Below are positions 20,161-31,240 of a stretch of 64,000 bases of DNA, piece by piece. Positions within the stretch are counted from its first letter, which is position 1; the number at the start of each line of letters is the position of its first letter. The notes under the pieces are model-generated. The model had not been told where the DNA came from. It ran no database searches and saw only the letters and a program-made list of their open reading frames with translations. The DNA is taken from assembly GCA_933822405.4 (NCBI GenBank), contig CAKOGP040001557.1:124001-188000 (forward strand). The letters run 5' to 3'. The DNA is from Cylindrotheca closterium (taxonomy: Eukaryota > Bacillariophyta > Bacillariophyceae > Bacillariales > Bacillariaceae). The position numbers were made by a program, and so were the translations under genes.

Positions 20161-23100
20161 TCAAGCCTCATCATGTGGGTCTTGAAAGTGCTTCTTAGCC
20201 TGATCCTCTTCTTCTGCCTTATACTTGAGTTCATGTGGCAACGGCCCTCTTGCAGGTATCCCAGGAGCTTTTAGGCCAGGAGGTAATCCCAATTCCTTAA
20301 CCCGAGTTCGTCGCAATTTGTCCCCTTCTATTTTTCGTTTCTTTTGCCCCATGACCAAAGTGTAGTACTCAATATCTTTTTCGGTTCTCATATCTTCTGG
20401 AATTGAAAGAATCCGATCAATTTCTCGCTTTGTCTCCATTGCCCGACTCCTAGATCGCATATTCTTCTTTTGTCGCTTCTTTTCGTTATCCCGCATCAGC
20501 CTTTGCTCTTCAGCTGTCCATCGCTCTGGTGGCTTGGCTTTGATTTCCTCCAATTGCTGCCGCAGTCTGGCGGTTCGGAGGCGGGATTGAACATTCTTAC
20601 GTTGCCGGCGCACTCGTTCCAAGGTCGCCTCGTCCATGGCAGAAGGATCGGCAGTTGGCATTTCGAAATTTGCAGTTTTGAGACTGGCTGATGCTGCTGT
20701 CGCCTCTCGCAATGATCTTGGAGTTGCCTCTGAACTTTGGGCCTCAATCGAGGATGAAGGACTGCTAAGAACTGAGTTGCTCAGTCTTTGGGTAGGTACT
20801 GAAGACAGTCCTACACGACGGGATTCTACCACAGCTCGCAGTGCTTCTTCTGTTGCTGGACGACTTCGGAGAGCGGCGTCACTTGTAGTCGGAACGATGT
20901 GAGTTCGTGGATGAAGATGATGCAATCGCGCCCCTTCGTCACCATGAGCCCGTCGGCGGTGTTCTTGCTCACATTCAAACTGCTCCAGGCCATAATAGAG
21001 TGGTGCGTGTGGAAGAGGATGGTAAAATTGGTGATGCGGAAGAGGGGCGAGATGAAAGTACGACGGTGGATACGCCGGCTGGTAGTATGGCGGATAGTTG
21101 GGCGCTGCTGGCGGTGGCAACCTCAACCCCCCACTCAAATACGAGGGTGGTGCCGAATGCATCAGAAGATTCCACGCAGCCATTTCTGTCCGATACCCCT
21201 GTGCCTGGCGAAAAATACTTGCGGCGCTACTTGGGGCACCACTTGGGGTTGCTGTGAGATCCCTCTTGCGATCGTCTTCACCCGAAGGAATGTATCGCCC
21301 TAAGGGTCTCACTGGCAACAGAAATCGTTCACTCGTCTCGCGTTTTCCTTCAATTCCAGACGAATCGCTCATTTCATGTGGGGCTCGTTCATTATCGCTC
21401 TTGTCGACTTCGTTATTTTCCTCTTTTCCCATTATAAAGCTAGTTTCCTTTCCCCCCTGTTGTTCATCGTCTGCTACCGATCTATTGCTCGCTCGTCCCA
21501 TTCCCAGAACTCTTTGCCTGATTGTTCCAAAATCGCCTTGAGACCGCTTGACACTTTCAGCATCTCCCAATATTTCGTCCATACTAGTGTCATCAGCGGA
21601 GCGTTCCCTCCCCTTCTTGGCTTTGACCTTTTCAGACTGGACTTTTTCAACGTTTGGGCTATTGGCACTTCTTTCAGCACCGCCCATAGTTTCCGCCACA
21701 TTGTCTTCAGCGGACAGCTCGAGCTTTTCCCGTTTTCCCGCCGCATTGACTTTGTCGTCGTCTCGCCCCTTAGCATTGACCATTTCGGACGACTTCGTCC
21801 CCCTTTCCCATTTCAGAACTTGCGGTTGCTGGACATTTTCGACCTCTGGGTTGATGCTTTTAGCATTGCCCATGGGAGCGTCGCCCATAGTGCCATCAGC
21901 GGACCGTTCGACTTCTTCCCCTTCCCCAGTAATGACTTTATCGTCTTCTCGCCCCTTGGCATTGACCATTTCGGACGACTTCGTCCCCCTTTCCCATTTC
22001 AGAACTTGCGGTTGCTGGACAATTTCGACCTCTGGGTTGATGCTTGTAGCATCGCCCATGGGAGCGTCGCCCATAGTGCCATCAGCGGACCGTTCGACTT
22101 CTTCCCCTTCCCCAGTAATGACTTTATCGTCTTCTCGCCCCTTGGCATTGACCATTTCGGACGACTTCGTCCCCCTTTCCCATTTCAGAACTTGCGGTTG
22201 CTGGACAATTTCGACCTCTGGGTTGATGCTTGTAGCATCGCCCATGGGAGCGTCGCCCATAGTGCCATCAGCGGACCGTTCGACTTCTTCCCCTTCCCCA
22301 GTAATGACTTTATCGTCTTCTCGCCCCTTGGCATTGACCATTTCGGACGACTTCGTCCCCCTTTCCCATTTCAGAACTTGCGGTTGCTGGACAATTTCGA
22401 CCTCTGGGTTGATGCTTGTAGCATCGCCCATGGGAGCGTCGCCCATAGTGCCATCAGCGGACCGTTCGACTTCTTCCCCTTCCCCAGTAATGACTTTATC
22501 GTCTTCTCGCCCCTTGGCATTGACCATTTCGGACGACTTCGTCCCCCTTTCCCATTTCAGAACTTGCGGTTGCTGGACAATTTCGACCTCTGGGTTGATG
22601 CTTGTAGCATCGCCCATGGGAGCGTCGCCCATAGTGCCATCAGCGGACCGTTCGACTTCTTCCCCTTCCCCAGTAATGACTTTATCGTCTTCTCGCCCCT
22701 TGGCATTGACCATTTCGGACGACTTCGTCCCCCTTTCCCATTTCAGAACTTGCGGTTGCTGGACAATTTCGACCTCTGGGTTGATGCTTTTAGCATCGCC
22801 CATGGGAGCGTCGCCCATAGTGCCATCAGCGGACCGTTCGACTTCTTCCCCTTCCCCAGTAATGACTTTATCGTCTTCTCGCCCCTTGGCGTTGACCATT
22901 TCAGACGACTTCTTCCCCCTTTCCCATTTCAGAACTTGCGGTTGCTGGACATTTTCGACCTCTGGGTTGATGCTTTTAGCGTCGCCCATAGTGCCATCAG
23001 CGGACCGTTCGACTTCTTTCCCTTCCCCAGTAATGACTTTATCGTCGTCTCGCCCCTTGGCTTTCGCCATTTCAGACGACTTCGTCCCCCTTTCCCATTT

Positions 23101-23403
23101 CAGAACTTGCGGTCGCTGGACAGTTTCAGGTGAATTCCGAGCTTGCTTGAGACTCCCAGTCTCGGCTCTTTCGCCTTCACCTGATTTGCCATGTTCTTCC
23201 CCTTTCCCACTATTGAATTTCTCTTGTTCTTTCCCCTCGTCCTGTACCTTTCCCAAAGACTCGGCATCTCTTCCAACGTGCGGACTCTTATCCTCGAACT
23301 CTTCGGTAGGTTGTTCTTCGAACGGATCGTTTGTTCCCTTTAGCGATGGTGTTTGACGTTGGTATTTTTGCTTCTCAGCAGCAGAAACCGTGCCCTTTGC
23401 CAT
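20161..23403 (-). CDS. Repeat-expanded nuclear-type protein with basic QSR/RSR C-terminal repeats
   Basis: Single-exon 1080-aa protein. Residues about 95-545 are eight tandem copies of a 62-aa unit (VLKWERGTKSSEMVNAKG, DDKVITGEG, VERSADGTMGDAPMGDA) encoded by a 186-bp DNA repeat. Residues about 720-800 are Pro/Tyr/His-rich (APNYPPYYQPAYPPSYF). Residues about 920-1060 are strongly basic and helical with two clear copies of a roughly 45-aa pattern: RRQRKNVQSRLRTARLRQQL and KRQKKNMRSRSRAMETKREI, each followed by a P-x(n)-T-x-E-x segment. These resemble bZIP-style basic regions but have no leucine zipper. Nucleic-acid binding and a nuclear location are inference. The protein has no signal peptide or TM, and I do not recognise the family. 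Confidence 0.75.
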   Translation of the reverse strand: MAKGTVSAAEKQKYQRQTPSLKGTNDPFEEQPTEEFEDKSPHVGRDAESLGKVQDEGKEQEKFNSGKGEEHGKSGEGERAETGSLKQARNSPETVQRPQVLKWERGTKSSEMAKAKGRDDDKVITGEGKEVERSADGTMGDAKSINPEVENVQQPQVLKWERGKKSSEMVNAKGREDDKVITGEGEEVERSADGTMGDAPMGDAKSINPEVEIVQQPQVLKWERGTKSSEMVNAKGREDDKVITGEGEEVERSADGTMGDAPMGDATSINPEVEIVQQPQVLKWERGTKSSEMVNAKGREDDKVITGEGEEVERSADGTMGDAPMGDATSINPEVEIVQQPQVLKWERGTKSSEMVNAKGREDDKVITGEGEEVERSADGTMGDAPMGDATSINPEVEIVQQPQVLKWERGTKSSEMVNAKGREDDKVITGEGEEVERSADGTMGDAPMGDATSINPEVEIVQQPQVLKWERGTKSSEMVNAKGREDDKVITGEGEEVERSADGTMGDAPMGNAKSINPEVENVQQPQVLKWERGTKSSEMVNAKGRDDDKVNAAGKREKLELSAEDNVAETMGGAERSANSPNVEKVQSEKVKAKKGRERSADDTSMDEILGDAESVKRSQGDFGTIRQRVLGMGRASNRSVADDEQQGGKETSFIMGKEENNEVDKSDNERAPHEMSDSSGIEGKRETSERFLLPVRPLGRYIPSGEDDRKRDLTATPSGAPSSAASIFRQAQGYRTEMAAWNLLMHSAPPSYLSGGLRLPPPAAPNYPPYYQPAYPPSYFHLAPLPHHQFYHPLPHAPLYYGLEQFECEQEHRRRAHGDEGARLHHLHPRTHIVPTTSDAALRSRPATEEALRAVVESRRVGLSSVPTQRLSNSVLSSPSSSIEAQSSEATPRSLREATAASASLKTANFEMPTADPSAMDEATLERVRRQRKNVQSRLRTARLRQQLEEIKAKPPERWTAEEQRLMRDNEKKRQKKNMRSRSRAMETKREIDRILSIPEDMRTEKDIEYYTLVMGQKKRKIEGDKLRRTRVKELGLPPGLKAPGIPARGPLPHELKYKAEEEDQAKKHFQDPHDEA
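21781..23130 (-). repeat. In-frame 186-bp coding minisatellite, about 8 copies
   Basis: The same landmark (CATTTCGGAC on the plus strand, with CATTTCAGAC variants) starts at 21781, 21967, 22153, 22339, 22525, 22711, 22897 and 23068. The period is exactly 186 bp, except for a final step of 171 bp where 15 bp are missing. Central copies look almost identical at the DNA level while the outer ones are diverged, which points to recent expansion by slippage or unequal exchange. Since 186 is divisible by 3, copy number can change without a frameshift. Long open frames on the opposite strand are a by-product. Confidence 0.95.
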
Positions 23404-24344
23404 GGCCGCTGTTTTCTGTTGCTGGAGGATGCAGTTGTTCCTGACTCAGATTCAGCGTCTGAAACAGAGTCTCGTACTGATGTTGTGATCGTAGCTAGTA
23501 TTCTTTCACAGTGATGTGACCAGCAACAACAATAAACAATAGGAGCACGTTTCAGTGATACACAATTTTAAGCTCCCAGTGCTAAATATGGAGGCAGCGC
23601 TGATCCTTCCCCAAAGCAACAAACACAGACAAACACCACCTGTCCCCGCGACAGATCTTGATGCAAAAGATGGAGTAGGTGCGACAAGGAGGTGCCGCCC
23701 CACAGGAACATTCGGCCTACGTTCAGCGCGGCCCTGCGATTCGAGACGAGGTTGCGTGCATGGTGCCGACTGCCGGAATTTCGTCACGTGTATACGCACA
23801 GAGATCACAAATGAGGGGTAGGACAGACGACATACCCCCAATCGAAACATCTTTCATCTTTGTCTTTCATCTTGATCTGAATCAGTTTTCAAGACCATTG
23901 CGTCGTTGAAGGATTTTGTCTCCTCGAAGTTTTGGGCTGCCCCAGCTTTGCACGTTGTGGAGGGTCTTCAAAAATGAATACTATCAATGATCATCGAAAC
24001 GTGGTATTCCTACTATAATTTTGTGGGAATCTGACAATTTTGTGGGAACCTGAAAATACTCCCCGTTTATTGATAGCTAAATGACGTCACAAGCAAATCA
24101 GAGTTCTGCAACAGAGTCAGTCAGTCATCAGCCAATCATACAGAATGAATGAATCAATCGATCATGGAATGAAAACAAGATTCACAAAAATGATTCTTCA
24201 AGAGATCAACCATTGAAACGTGAGACAAGTGCCTACAGCTACCAGCCTAGCATACAAGCATTTTCATTGTGGTCAGTCAGCAACAGAGCCAAATCAATTG
24301 GATAAAATTGTTATTTCAACAGCGCATAAGAGTAATATTCTAAA
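23404..24344. other. Divergent intergenic region
   Basis: 940 bp between divergent genes. No gene recognised; a plus-strand frame at 23555-23821 has no protein character. Confidence 0.55.
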
Positions 24345-26168
24345 GTGACAATGAATGATGAATCAGCATCCACTGAAGAATGCAAAAAGGACGAAGAAAA
24401 AGAGGATCTAGTCTGTCCAATCTGCCTTTCTACTGATCACGAGGTGTCAGATGCGGTTGAATTTTGCCAATCACCATGCGGCCACATCTTTTGTGTCCCT
24501 TGTCTGGAGCACTTTCTACTAAAGCCCAAATCCAACGATGACCATGGACAAGTATTTGGAACGATGGACAATGAGGATGATTACTACCATCGGCGAAGGC
24601 CCAATACGGGAAGTTGTCCACTGTGTCGTCAAACTATCAACTTGTTTGGTCTGATCAATATCCAAGACAGATCTCCAATCTATACCAAGAATTCCGTGAT
24701 CAAGACCTGGCCAATCTGTGACAAGAGATATTCGAAGCAATCGATTCGGCGGTCGCTCCCGTCCACAGAAGAGCGACTCTTGAATCGGCTGATGGAAGAC
24801 GAAGGCGTCATGTCTGGGTACGGCTTGGAATTTGATTTCAGCTCGTCGAATCCTGGGATTAGGGTAACTGCTGCCGGAATGCTAGTAACTTCTGATGATC
24901 AGGGTTCTTGCTCTAATGATCAGAATACGAAGCAAGTGGAATTCCAACCATGGAATACCTTTCATTTCTTTGCCAAGACCATGACGTTTCAAGGCAACAT
25001 TCAGTTCCCAAGTTTTGTCACTCGACCATCCAGCAGGGATTATCGATATGATCAATTGGAGTGCCTCCTCCAGTTTTCAGAAAATGGTCATTTTGTCCGA
25101 GATGGATATCTGCGGTGGAAGTTACAATCCACCAAAGAAGAAGAACAACAACAAGAAGAAGAAGAAGCCGCTTCGACTATTGCTGAGGCATCAACCTTGG
25201 AGCACTTTCCACTGGATGGGACCTGGCAAGTACTATGGAGATCGGGACAGTCTATCAAGATCCATATTCAACGGCATTGCTTCGACTGTTTTCAGCAATG
25301 GTACGAGATAGAACTCGACGATAATCACTGCCCACGATTCCCCTGGCCCAGTGAGTTTGGACAAGACGTCGTCCAAAGGTCAAATCAAAGTCTTCCACCG
25401 GGACATCAGGGGCCAGCTATTGGTGAGACGTTTGAATGGGCAACGAATAGTGCCATGCCGGCGTACAGCACTATCGTTTGGAAGCGATTGGGAACGGATC
25501 TGTCCGACGCATGGAAACTGATACGACTAAAACCAAATCATTTTGCGTTCAAACGAGTAATGGTAGATGGCGAAAGTGGAGGAGACGATGACAGCGCTTT
25601 AATTGCCCGACCATCCTATCACTCGGATCGACTATGGGGAAATACATTCTGCCAAGCCTTTTGCGTTGGTTTGGCGTCATACCACTTTTTGGGGCCGAAT
25701 AGCGAGACTGGAGCATTGGAAGCTTACATATCGTATGAACATCCTCAGACGTCATCGTGGCCACCATTGGACAACGGGTCCGCAGTTCCTTCCCGTGTTC
25801 CCTTTCGAAACATTTCTTACGATTCTGAGACGAGGACTTTTCGGGGCGACATTTGCTGGCTGGAAGTCTATGGCACACGTTGGCAAGGCGAGGCAAAGTG
25901 GTCGTATGAAATAAAGTTTGATCCATTGTTCCTCTTTGTGGAAGGAGGCACCTGTGAAATGACGGAGGGTCGACCCGATCATCAGTTCGGTGTTGATTTG
26001 GTTTATGTGAATGCTGCCATTGAAGATCCTTTAGGAGAGTCCATTCGCACCAATGATAGCAACACCAATTATGAATCTGCATCTGAAATGACCAAAGGAA
26101 TGATTGGCCATTTGATCAGGAATTTGGTACAGAATCCAGAGTCTAGCGTCTTTGACTTCAATCTGTGA
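24345..26168 (+). CDS. RING-finger protein with C-terminal beta-rich domain (putative E3 ubiquitin ligase)
   Basis: 607 aa, single exon. Residues 24-95 are a RING domain of the C3HC4 type: CPICLS, CGHIFCVPCLEHF, CPLCRQ, with a long loop between the second and last pairs. RING domains recruit E2 enzymes for ubiquitin transfer. Residues about 200-575 hold beta-strand-rich segments (WNTFHFFAKTMTFQGNIQFP, GTWQVLWRSG, GPAIGETFEWATN, FRGDICWLEVYG) of a kind I associate with uncharacterised diatom proteins. These could be a substrate-recognition part. A poly-Glu/Gln insert lies at about 266-279. No TM or signal is seen, so it is probably cytosolic. The RING is certain; ligase activity and targets are inference. 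Confidence 0.83.
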   Translation: MTMNDESASTEECKKDEEKEDLVCPICLSTDHEVSDAVEFCQSPCGHIFCVPCLEHFLLKPKSNDDHGQVFGTMDNEDDYYHRRRPNTGSCPLCRQTINLFGLINIQDRSPIYTKNSVIKTWPICDKRYSKQSIRRSLPSTEERLLNRLMEDEGVMSGYGLEFDFSSSNPGIRVTAAGMLVTSDDQGSCSNDQNTKQVEFQPWNTFHFFAKTMTFQGNIQFPSFVTRPSSRDYRYDQLECLLQFSENGHFVRDGYLRWKLQSTKEEEQQQEEEEAASTIAEASTLEHFPLDGTWQVLWRSGQSIKIHIQRHCFDCFQQWYEIELDDNHCPRFPWPSEFGQDVVQRSNQSLPPGHQGPAIGETFEWATNSAMPAYSTIVWKRLGTDLSDAWKLIRLKPNHFAFKRVMVDGESGGDDDSALIARPSYHSDRLWGNTFCQAFCVGLASYHFLGPNSETGALEAYISYEHPQTSSWPPLDNGSAVPSRVPFRNISYDSETRTFRGDICWLEVYGTRWQGEAKWSYEIKFDPLFLFVEGGTCEMTEGRPDHQFGVDLVYVNAAIEDPLGESIRTNDSNTNYESASEMTKGMIGHLIRNLVQNPESSVFDFNL

Positions 26169-26422
26169 GATTTCAAGGAATTTTTTGTGGAATCATCCAT
26201 CAGATGCATCCAGCAGTCATGGGGGAGTGAGCCATCCCATGGAAGCCAGCACGGCAAGGCATTGCCTCTGGTAGTCACAGTCGAAGGTAACAAGAGTTTG
26301 ACCCACCAGTCTGGATTGCATCTTTAAGCACAAAAGCAGCTATGCATAAAAGAGAACCCCATAGGTTTAATCTAGTTTACAGTAATTTACAGTCCAAAAT
26401 CTGCTCGGCATCTATTGTTGCC

Positions 26423-29400
26423 TTAGAACTCGGCCATAATGGCAACCTTTTTCGCCCGTGTCGCTTGCTGTGCAATAAAGTCATCTGCGTCGTTTACAAC
26501 GCCAATAGTTTTCTTCACCTCAATCAATAGCGAGGCGAAACCAATGGCACCGGATCTGGTGTTTGCATTGTCAAATAGTTTCACAGATCGAAGCCCCTTG
26601 CGCAAAACTGAGACCGGGATGGACGCAGATGCCACAAGCGCATCTGTCTTCGCGGGAGTACTTTCCTTGTCGTAAATCGCCAGATATAACATCGCAACAG
26701 CTGGATTGTCCACTCGGAACGAAAACTTATCCGAAGTGAAGATAGGATTGAACCCGTTATTGTTGCATACCCCTGTATCGAACGACTGGAATCCTGCCTT
26801 CTCCCCATTCTTAATGTCGTACATCGAAACCTTGACGTAAGGATTGATCACTTCTCCTGTCTTGTCTTCGTTTGGCTTTGGTATGCAAGCTCCGCTCAAA
26901 ATCCGAATTGAAACCTTCAGTTTGTTTGGGTCATTGGTTTCTACTTTGTCGTGCATTTCCAGCAAGTTTGCCGGTTTTGGGACGTATCCGCAACTGCCAT
27001 TTTCACGAAAGCGACCATCGTTTAACTTCAGCGCCACGTCGTTAGTTTGAAAGTTTAGTGATACCATCTGACACCCTAGCGACCATGGAAGAATCGGCAG
27101 GTAGTTGCTAGAATCCACCCGTGACCCCGCAGGATAGGTTCTTGACATGTGTGTTTCATTGTAGACAGTCCATGTTCTTCGATCCGTTTTCCGGGCAAGG
27201 GAACGTACTTTGTTCTCGGAAAATGAATGCATGTAATGAGTCGGATTCAAGATACTCGATTCCCAGCTACGCAGCTTGTTTCCATGAAACAGAGTCAACC
27301 TTGCTAGCGACGGAGAAATCTTGCCAGTTGTATTCTTTTTTCGATTTGCCGCTTGCTCTGCATCTCCGAATTCGGAACCAAAGACCGTAGATGGCGCTCC
27401 GTCATCTGAAACATCGTCTTCATAATCTTCCGCATCATCCAAATTCAAGTCTGTGGGACGCCTTCCCTTGATGACGACCATCCCCTTGAGATCCATTGGC
27501 GAAGGTAGACTTCCTTGCAAAGATGTCTCAGAGGGAATGTACAAAGAGCTTCCTAGAATACGCACAAGCTGTTGGGCCATGACTTCTTGGTACGGAATGG
27601 AGCAATGATTCTCAAAACTCAAGACGAGGGGAAAGGTGTCCGGGTGGAAATTCAAAAACAGCTTGATTGCTCGAATGATGTCCTTAAACAAGATCTTGCT
27701 TGTCATCGTATGGCCGTGCCAAACAACTGGGCATGGCTGCATATCCACAATTTCACCATCCCATATATCAAGCTCCAAACAACGGCATCCTCGGTACAGA
27801 GCATTCGAGTACATGTCCACACTGGAAGCCGACGTGATTTGATCACCTACAACGACAATGATGAAATTGAATTGAATAGAATGAATGAATTGAATAGAAT
27901 GAATGCAGAAATAATGAGTGGGGAACATACAGTAGCAAATCATACGACATATGTTTCTTCATTATCAAGGAACCCAGCAAAACAAAAACGTACCTGTCAA
28001 ATAGGTATTGTGGCTCGAATTAATCCAGTATTCCGAAATGGGGTGTCGCATGAAGTCCTTGTGGTACTTTTCCCGCAATGGATCAAAGGCATCATTTTCT
28101 TCACTATTCAGATAGGCTTCAAATCGAACCTTATCAATCCTGGAAGAAGGATCTGCAGGTATATCAATGGATTCCCCCGACCGTGGCAGCTGAAGTGCAT
28201 TCAAGTGTAGGAACAATCGTTGGACCTCTTCCAAAGTGGCATTTTCTTCCCCCTGAAATTCATGCAGGAACTTGGTCAGAAAGGTTTGGGCACTGACATT
28301 CGTTCTGGCTTTTCCATTCTTCATTTGATCTCCAAACAATCGATTCCAGTACCGCGTCGTGGGCTTGGCCAACCACGAATCTCGCTTGAGCTTGTGCAAA
28401 AAGCTAGCCGTTTGTTCAAAGGTCAGTCCTTGCTTTCTCATTTTCCGGTCCAAATGAATCATCTTTCCAAACTTGTCATACGAGTCGCTAAATTTCTTGG
28501 AAGATGGAATGTGATAGTTGATTCGTCTGAGAATCTTTTGCAATTCATTGGACGCCGCCCTCCCCGTAGTTTCCTTTTCGGCTTCCCTCCAAACATACCG
28601 TAATAGTAAAACATCATTGGAGACCATAACTCTGGCACTTTGATAGGTATAGACAATTTGATCCAAGGCATTGAGAACTTCATCCCTACTAATGGAAGTG
28701 GACGAGGATGGCATCATGAGATCCAACGTCCACGCACCCCGAAACAAAATGGAAAAGCACAAGGAAGGATCCAAGACATCCATAGTTTGTTGTGACGCGA
28801 CCGTGGAATTTTCCAGACTGATGTTACTCATGAGGGATCTAATGGAATCTGCCTTTGTTCTGTGCATGTGTGCATGTGTGTGTGTGTGTTTGTTCAAAAC
28901 AACAAGGATAGATGTGAGCGTATATGGCCATCATTTGGTAGATGACAATGAAATCATTGCTTTCTACAAAACAATCAGACGTACCTTGCCAATTGAAAGT
29001 TCCGACGCGAATGTCCCCTTTGAATTTCTGAAATACCCCCCACATCAATCACTCGGTCCAAATCACTCCCATTCTTAGAACTAAAGGGCAACCATCGTTT
29101 GCTTTGTGACGTTGACTTATTGTTTCCAGGAATCCCGTGATTTAAAAACAAGGTAAACTTGTCATCGCTCAGTTTCATGGTCATTTGCGTCGTTTTTCCA
29201 TTGGCAAACACCCTGAGAACTTGAATACCTTCCTGCAAGGCTCGGGGGACGGCAATATCTTTGAGGCAATGCTGAAACAAGGTCTTTTTGTTGGTCTGTG
29301 AAAATGGTTTTTGTTTGTTTACGGGAAGATTTGGGAAATTGGTAATAGTCGAAGAAGAAGAAGCAGAACCAGAGATTGAGGGATTACTTGGACGTGACGG

Positions 29401-29436
29401 TCTGGCTGGAGACGTCTGAGCTTGATATAGATTCAT
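26423..29436 (-). CDS. Phosphoinositide-specific phospholipase C, delta-type (three exons)
   Basis: Exons on the minus strand: 29436-28985, 28859-27994 and 27846-26423; introns of 125 and 147 bp (GT-AG) join in phase, giving 913 aa. Order: Ser-rich start, a PH-like domain at about 65-160, an EF-hand-like helical region at about 200-420, the X domain at about 425-590, the Y domain at about 640-760 and C2 at about 770-900. X-domain catalytic residues are visible: H434 in SSHNTYLTG, E464 and D466 in LELDIWDGE, H483 in WHGHT, and Glu in LSFENHC. The Y domain shows SRTYPAGSRVDSSNYLP. The enzyme cleaves PIP2 to IP3 and diacylglycerol at the plasma membrane and is normally Ca2+-dependent. The X-Y linker is acidic, as in other PLCs, where it is inhibitory. 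All core residues are present, so it should be active. Confidence 0.93.
28860..28893. repeat. TG/CA microsatellite in PLC intron 1
   Basis: A GTGTGCATGTGTGTG-type run lies directly at the acceptor end of the first PLC intron, in minus-strand sense a CA-rich tract before the AG. Confidence 0.8.
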
Positions 29437-30256
29437 GGCTTTGTGTTATTGCGCATGTATACAGTATGATAGCTCTCTAATTGTGTCTCAGGAATATATA
29501 AATGAATGAATGAATGAATCAAGCAACCAACCAAGCAAACAACTGAACTGAACTGAACTGATCAGAACCAACCCGTGTCAGTATAGGTCCTTTCCAAGTA
29601 TTGCTTGCGAATTGCAGCGATAGACCGAAGGATAGAATAGAGGCGAGGCAACACAATCCAAGAATATCAGTCTTACGAAATAACTTTCAGAAAATCGTCA
29701 GATGTGACTGAATATCAATCAATCAAGCAGATAAGACGAGACGTGCTTGAGTTGTGCAGATGAACAAAAGGCCCCAAAAGACAACGAATAAAGATTCCAA
29801 CTTTGACGTGTTTTACAGAAGGAAGTTAGGGTGCTCAAAACACAAGATGATGTTATTGTTGCAATGCTCTGTTGATCATCGACTTCGACTTTTGCCACCA
29901 TATAAAATGTCCAATATTTTATCATATCCACGAACGAACATTGTCGCCGTAGAATCTTTGTACAATTGGTAGACAAAAGGCAAGTCTGCGCACAGGCGCG
30001 GGTATAGAGCCGTTAAACATAATGAATCCGATTATTCCTGAAAAATATAAGAATCTGGAATTTCAAATTTGCCTCAACGCAACAAAAAAACGATAGGTCA
30101 TTTTCCCACGGAATAAATGACTGAATGACCCAAGATACGGTGGTACATCAAGCTACATACATACTCGACAAACGACACTTTGGATCCAATAACATATTGC
30201 ACACAGATACCATCATCAGCATCAGCATTATCAGCATCAGCATTATCAGCATCATC
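29437..30256. other. Divergent intergenic region with microsatellites
   Basis: 820 bp between PLC (minus) and the EF-hand gene (plus). It has (GAAT)n, (CCAA)n and (TGAAC)n runs at about 29500-29560 and an ATCAGC/ATTATC run at about 30210-30256 just before the EF-hand ATG. No gene is seen. Confidence 0.6.
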
Positions 30257-30496
30257 ATGCCGCAATTCGAAGACGAACCAATTATTGCTGCCTTCAAGGC
30301 TCTAGACAATGCCGGATCTGGAAAGATTGATGCCGAAGAACTAAAGCAATTGTTGACCGCCATGGGAGAGAAGTACACGGACGAAGAAGCCGACAAGATG
30401 ATCGAAGACATGGGAGGAGGTGATTCAATTGATTACGCCAAGATGGTCAAGAAGTTGAACGCTGAAGCCAACAAGGATCCTTTTGAAGGACTTTAA
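30257..30496 (+). CDS. Small EF-hand (calmodulin-like half) protein
   Basis: 79 aa starting at the ATG at 30257. A longer frame from 30125 is open, but its extra 44 residues come from the microsatellite and look non-coding. One good EF-hand loop spans D17-E28 (DNAGSGKIDAEE). The second (about 51-62, DMGGGDSIDYAK) has Gly-rich filler and Lys at position 12, so it should not bind Ca2+ normally. The helices (AFKALD, LKQLLTAMGEKYTDEEADKM) follow calmodulin, centrin and myosin light chain. It is about half of a calmodulin, so it may act as a dimer or bind a partner helix. It may act in Ca2+ signalling; its nearness to PLC is probably chance. Confidence 0.85.
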   Translation: MPQFEDEPIIAAFKALDNAGSGKIDAEELKQLLTAMGEKYTDEEADKMIEDMGGGDSIDYAKMVKKLNAEANKDPFEGL

Positions 30497-31240
30497 ATTG
30501 CGTCCTTTGGCATCGTATCGTATCGTATCGTATCGTATCGTATTATTTGATATGGCATGGGAACCTTTGGAAATGGACTTGGTTCCTTATTTTTATAAAA
30601 AAGGAGGAAAGAAAATCTTTGGATTGAGAGAAAGATTGGATTTGATATTGGGAAAAAGATGAGCTTTGTTTGCTAAAACAAATTAGCAATCGTTAAATTA
30701 GACCTTTTTTGCAACAAGAAAGCTTCGTCTTTCGCTACTGTAGCAGTAGAAATCCTCCTTTCGGAATAGTTTAGCAATGTACCGTACTGTGAGTACCGTA
30801 TTTCCGCAGCCTACCGATAAAATAGTATGACAGTCCTCGGAACCTTTGCATACTATGTGGCTTGGTAGTACTGTATGTTTCAATGCGTTGCTTCGTTCTT
30901 AGTAGTAGCAAGTAACCATAGTCGGATTTTCATGTACTGTAAATAAATAGTACTCCTACTATCATTGTCGTACTCTACTACAAACACCATGATATCATCG
31001 TATATGGAATTGTCAATGAGTTGCTTCTTTGTGAATCGTATTTTTGATCTGGACTGTCTCATCCTGATCGAAACAACATCTTCTGTCATGGCCTCTACAA
31101 TGGACTACCCTTACAATGAATCTTTAAAATTTACAGTATGATTTATTCTCTAAATTATATGATTATTATGTATAGTTACAACACAGGTAGTGGTTCCTTG
31201 TCAGTATAAATGTAAACAAGCAAGTAAGTAGTAAGCAAGC
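30497..31240. other. Intergenic with pentanucleotide repeat
   Basis: A (CGTAT)n run of about six units lies at 30513-30543, just after the EF-hand stop. TACTGTA and related words recur between 30736 and 30940. No gene is seen. Confidence 0.65.

Noticed and set aside
21781..23130. CRISPR-like array
   Set aside because: Units are contiguous 186-bp copies with no unique spacers, inside a coding frame of a eukaryote.
21376..23356. Two long plus-strand open frames (585 and 602 codons) across the 186-bp repeats
   Set aside because: They are antisense to the repeat gene and stay open only because the repeat length is divisible by 3 and stop-free in those frames; no start context or domain.
27572..28210. 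212-codon plus-strand frame
   Set aside because: Antisense to the X domain and second intron of phospholipase C.
28859..30496. Functional PLC/EF-hand gene pair
   Set aside because: Both are Ca2+-linked and divergent, but gene order in diatoms rarely reflects function, so no joint role is claimed.
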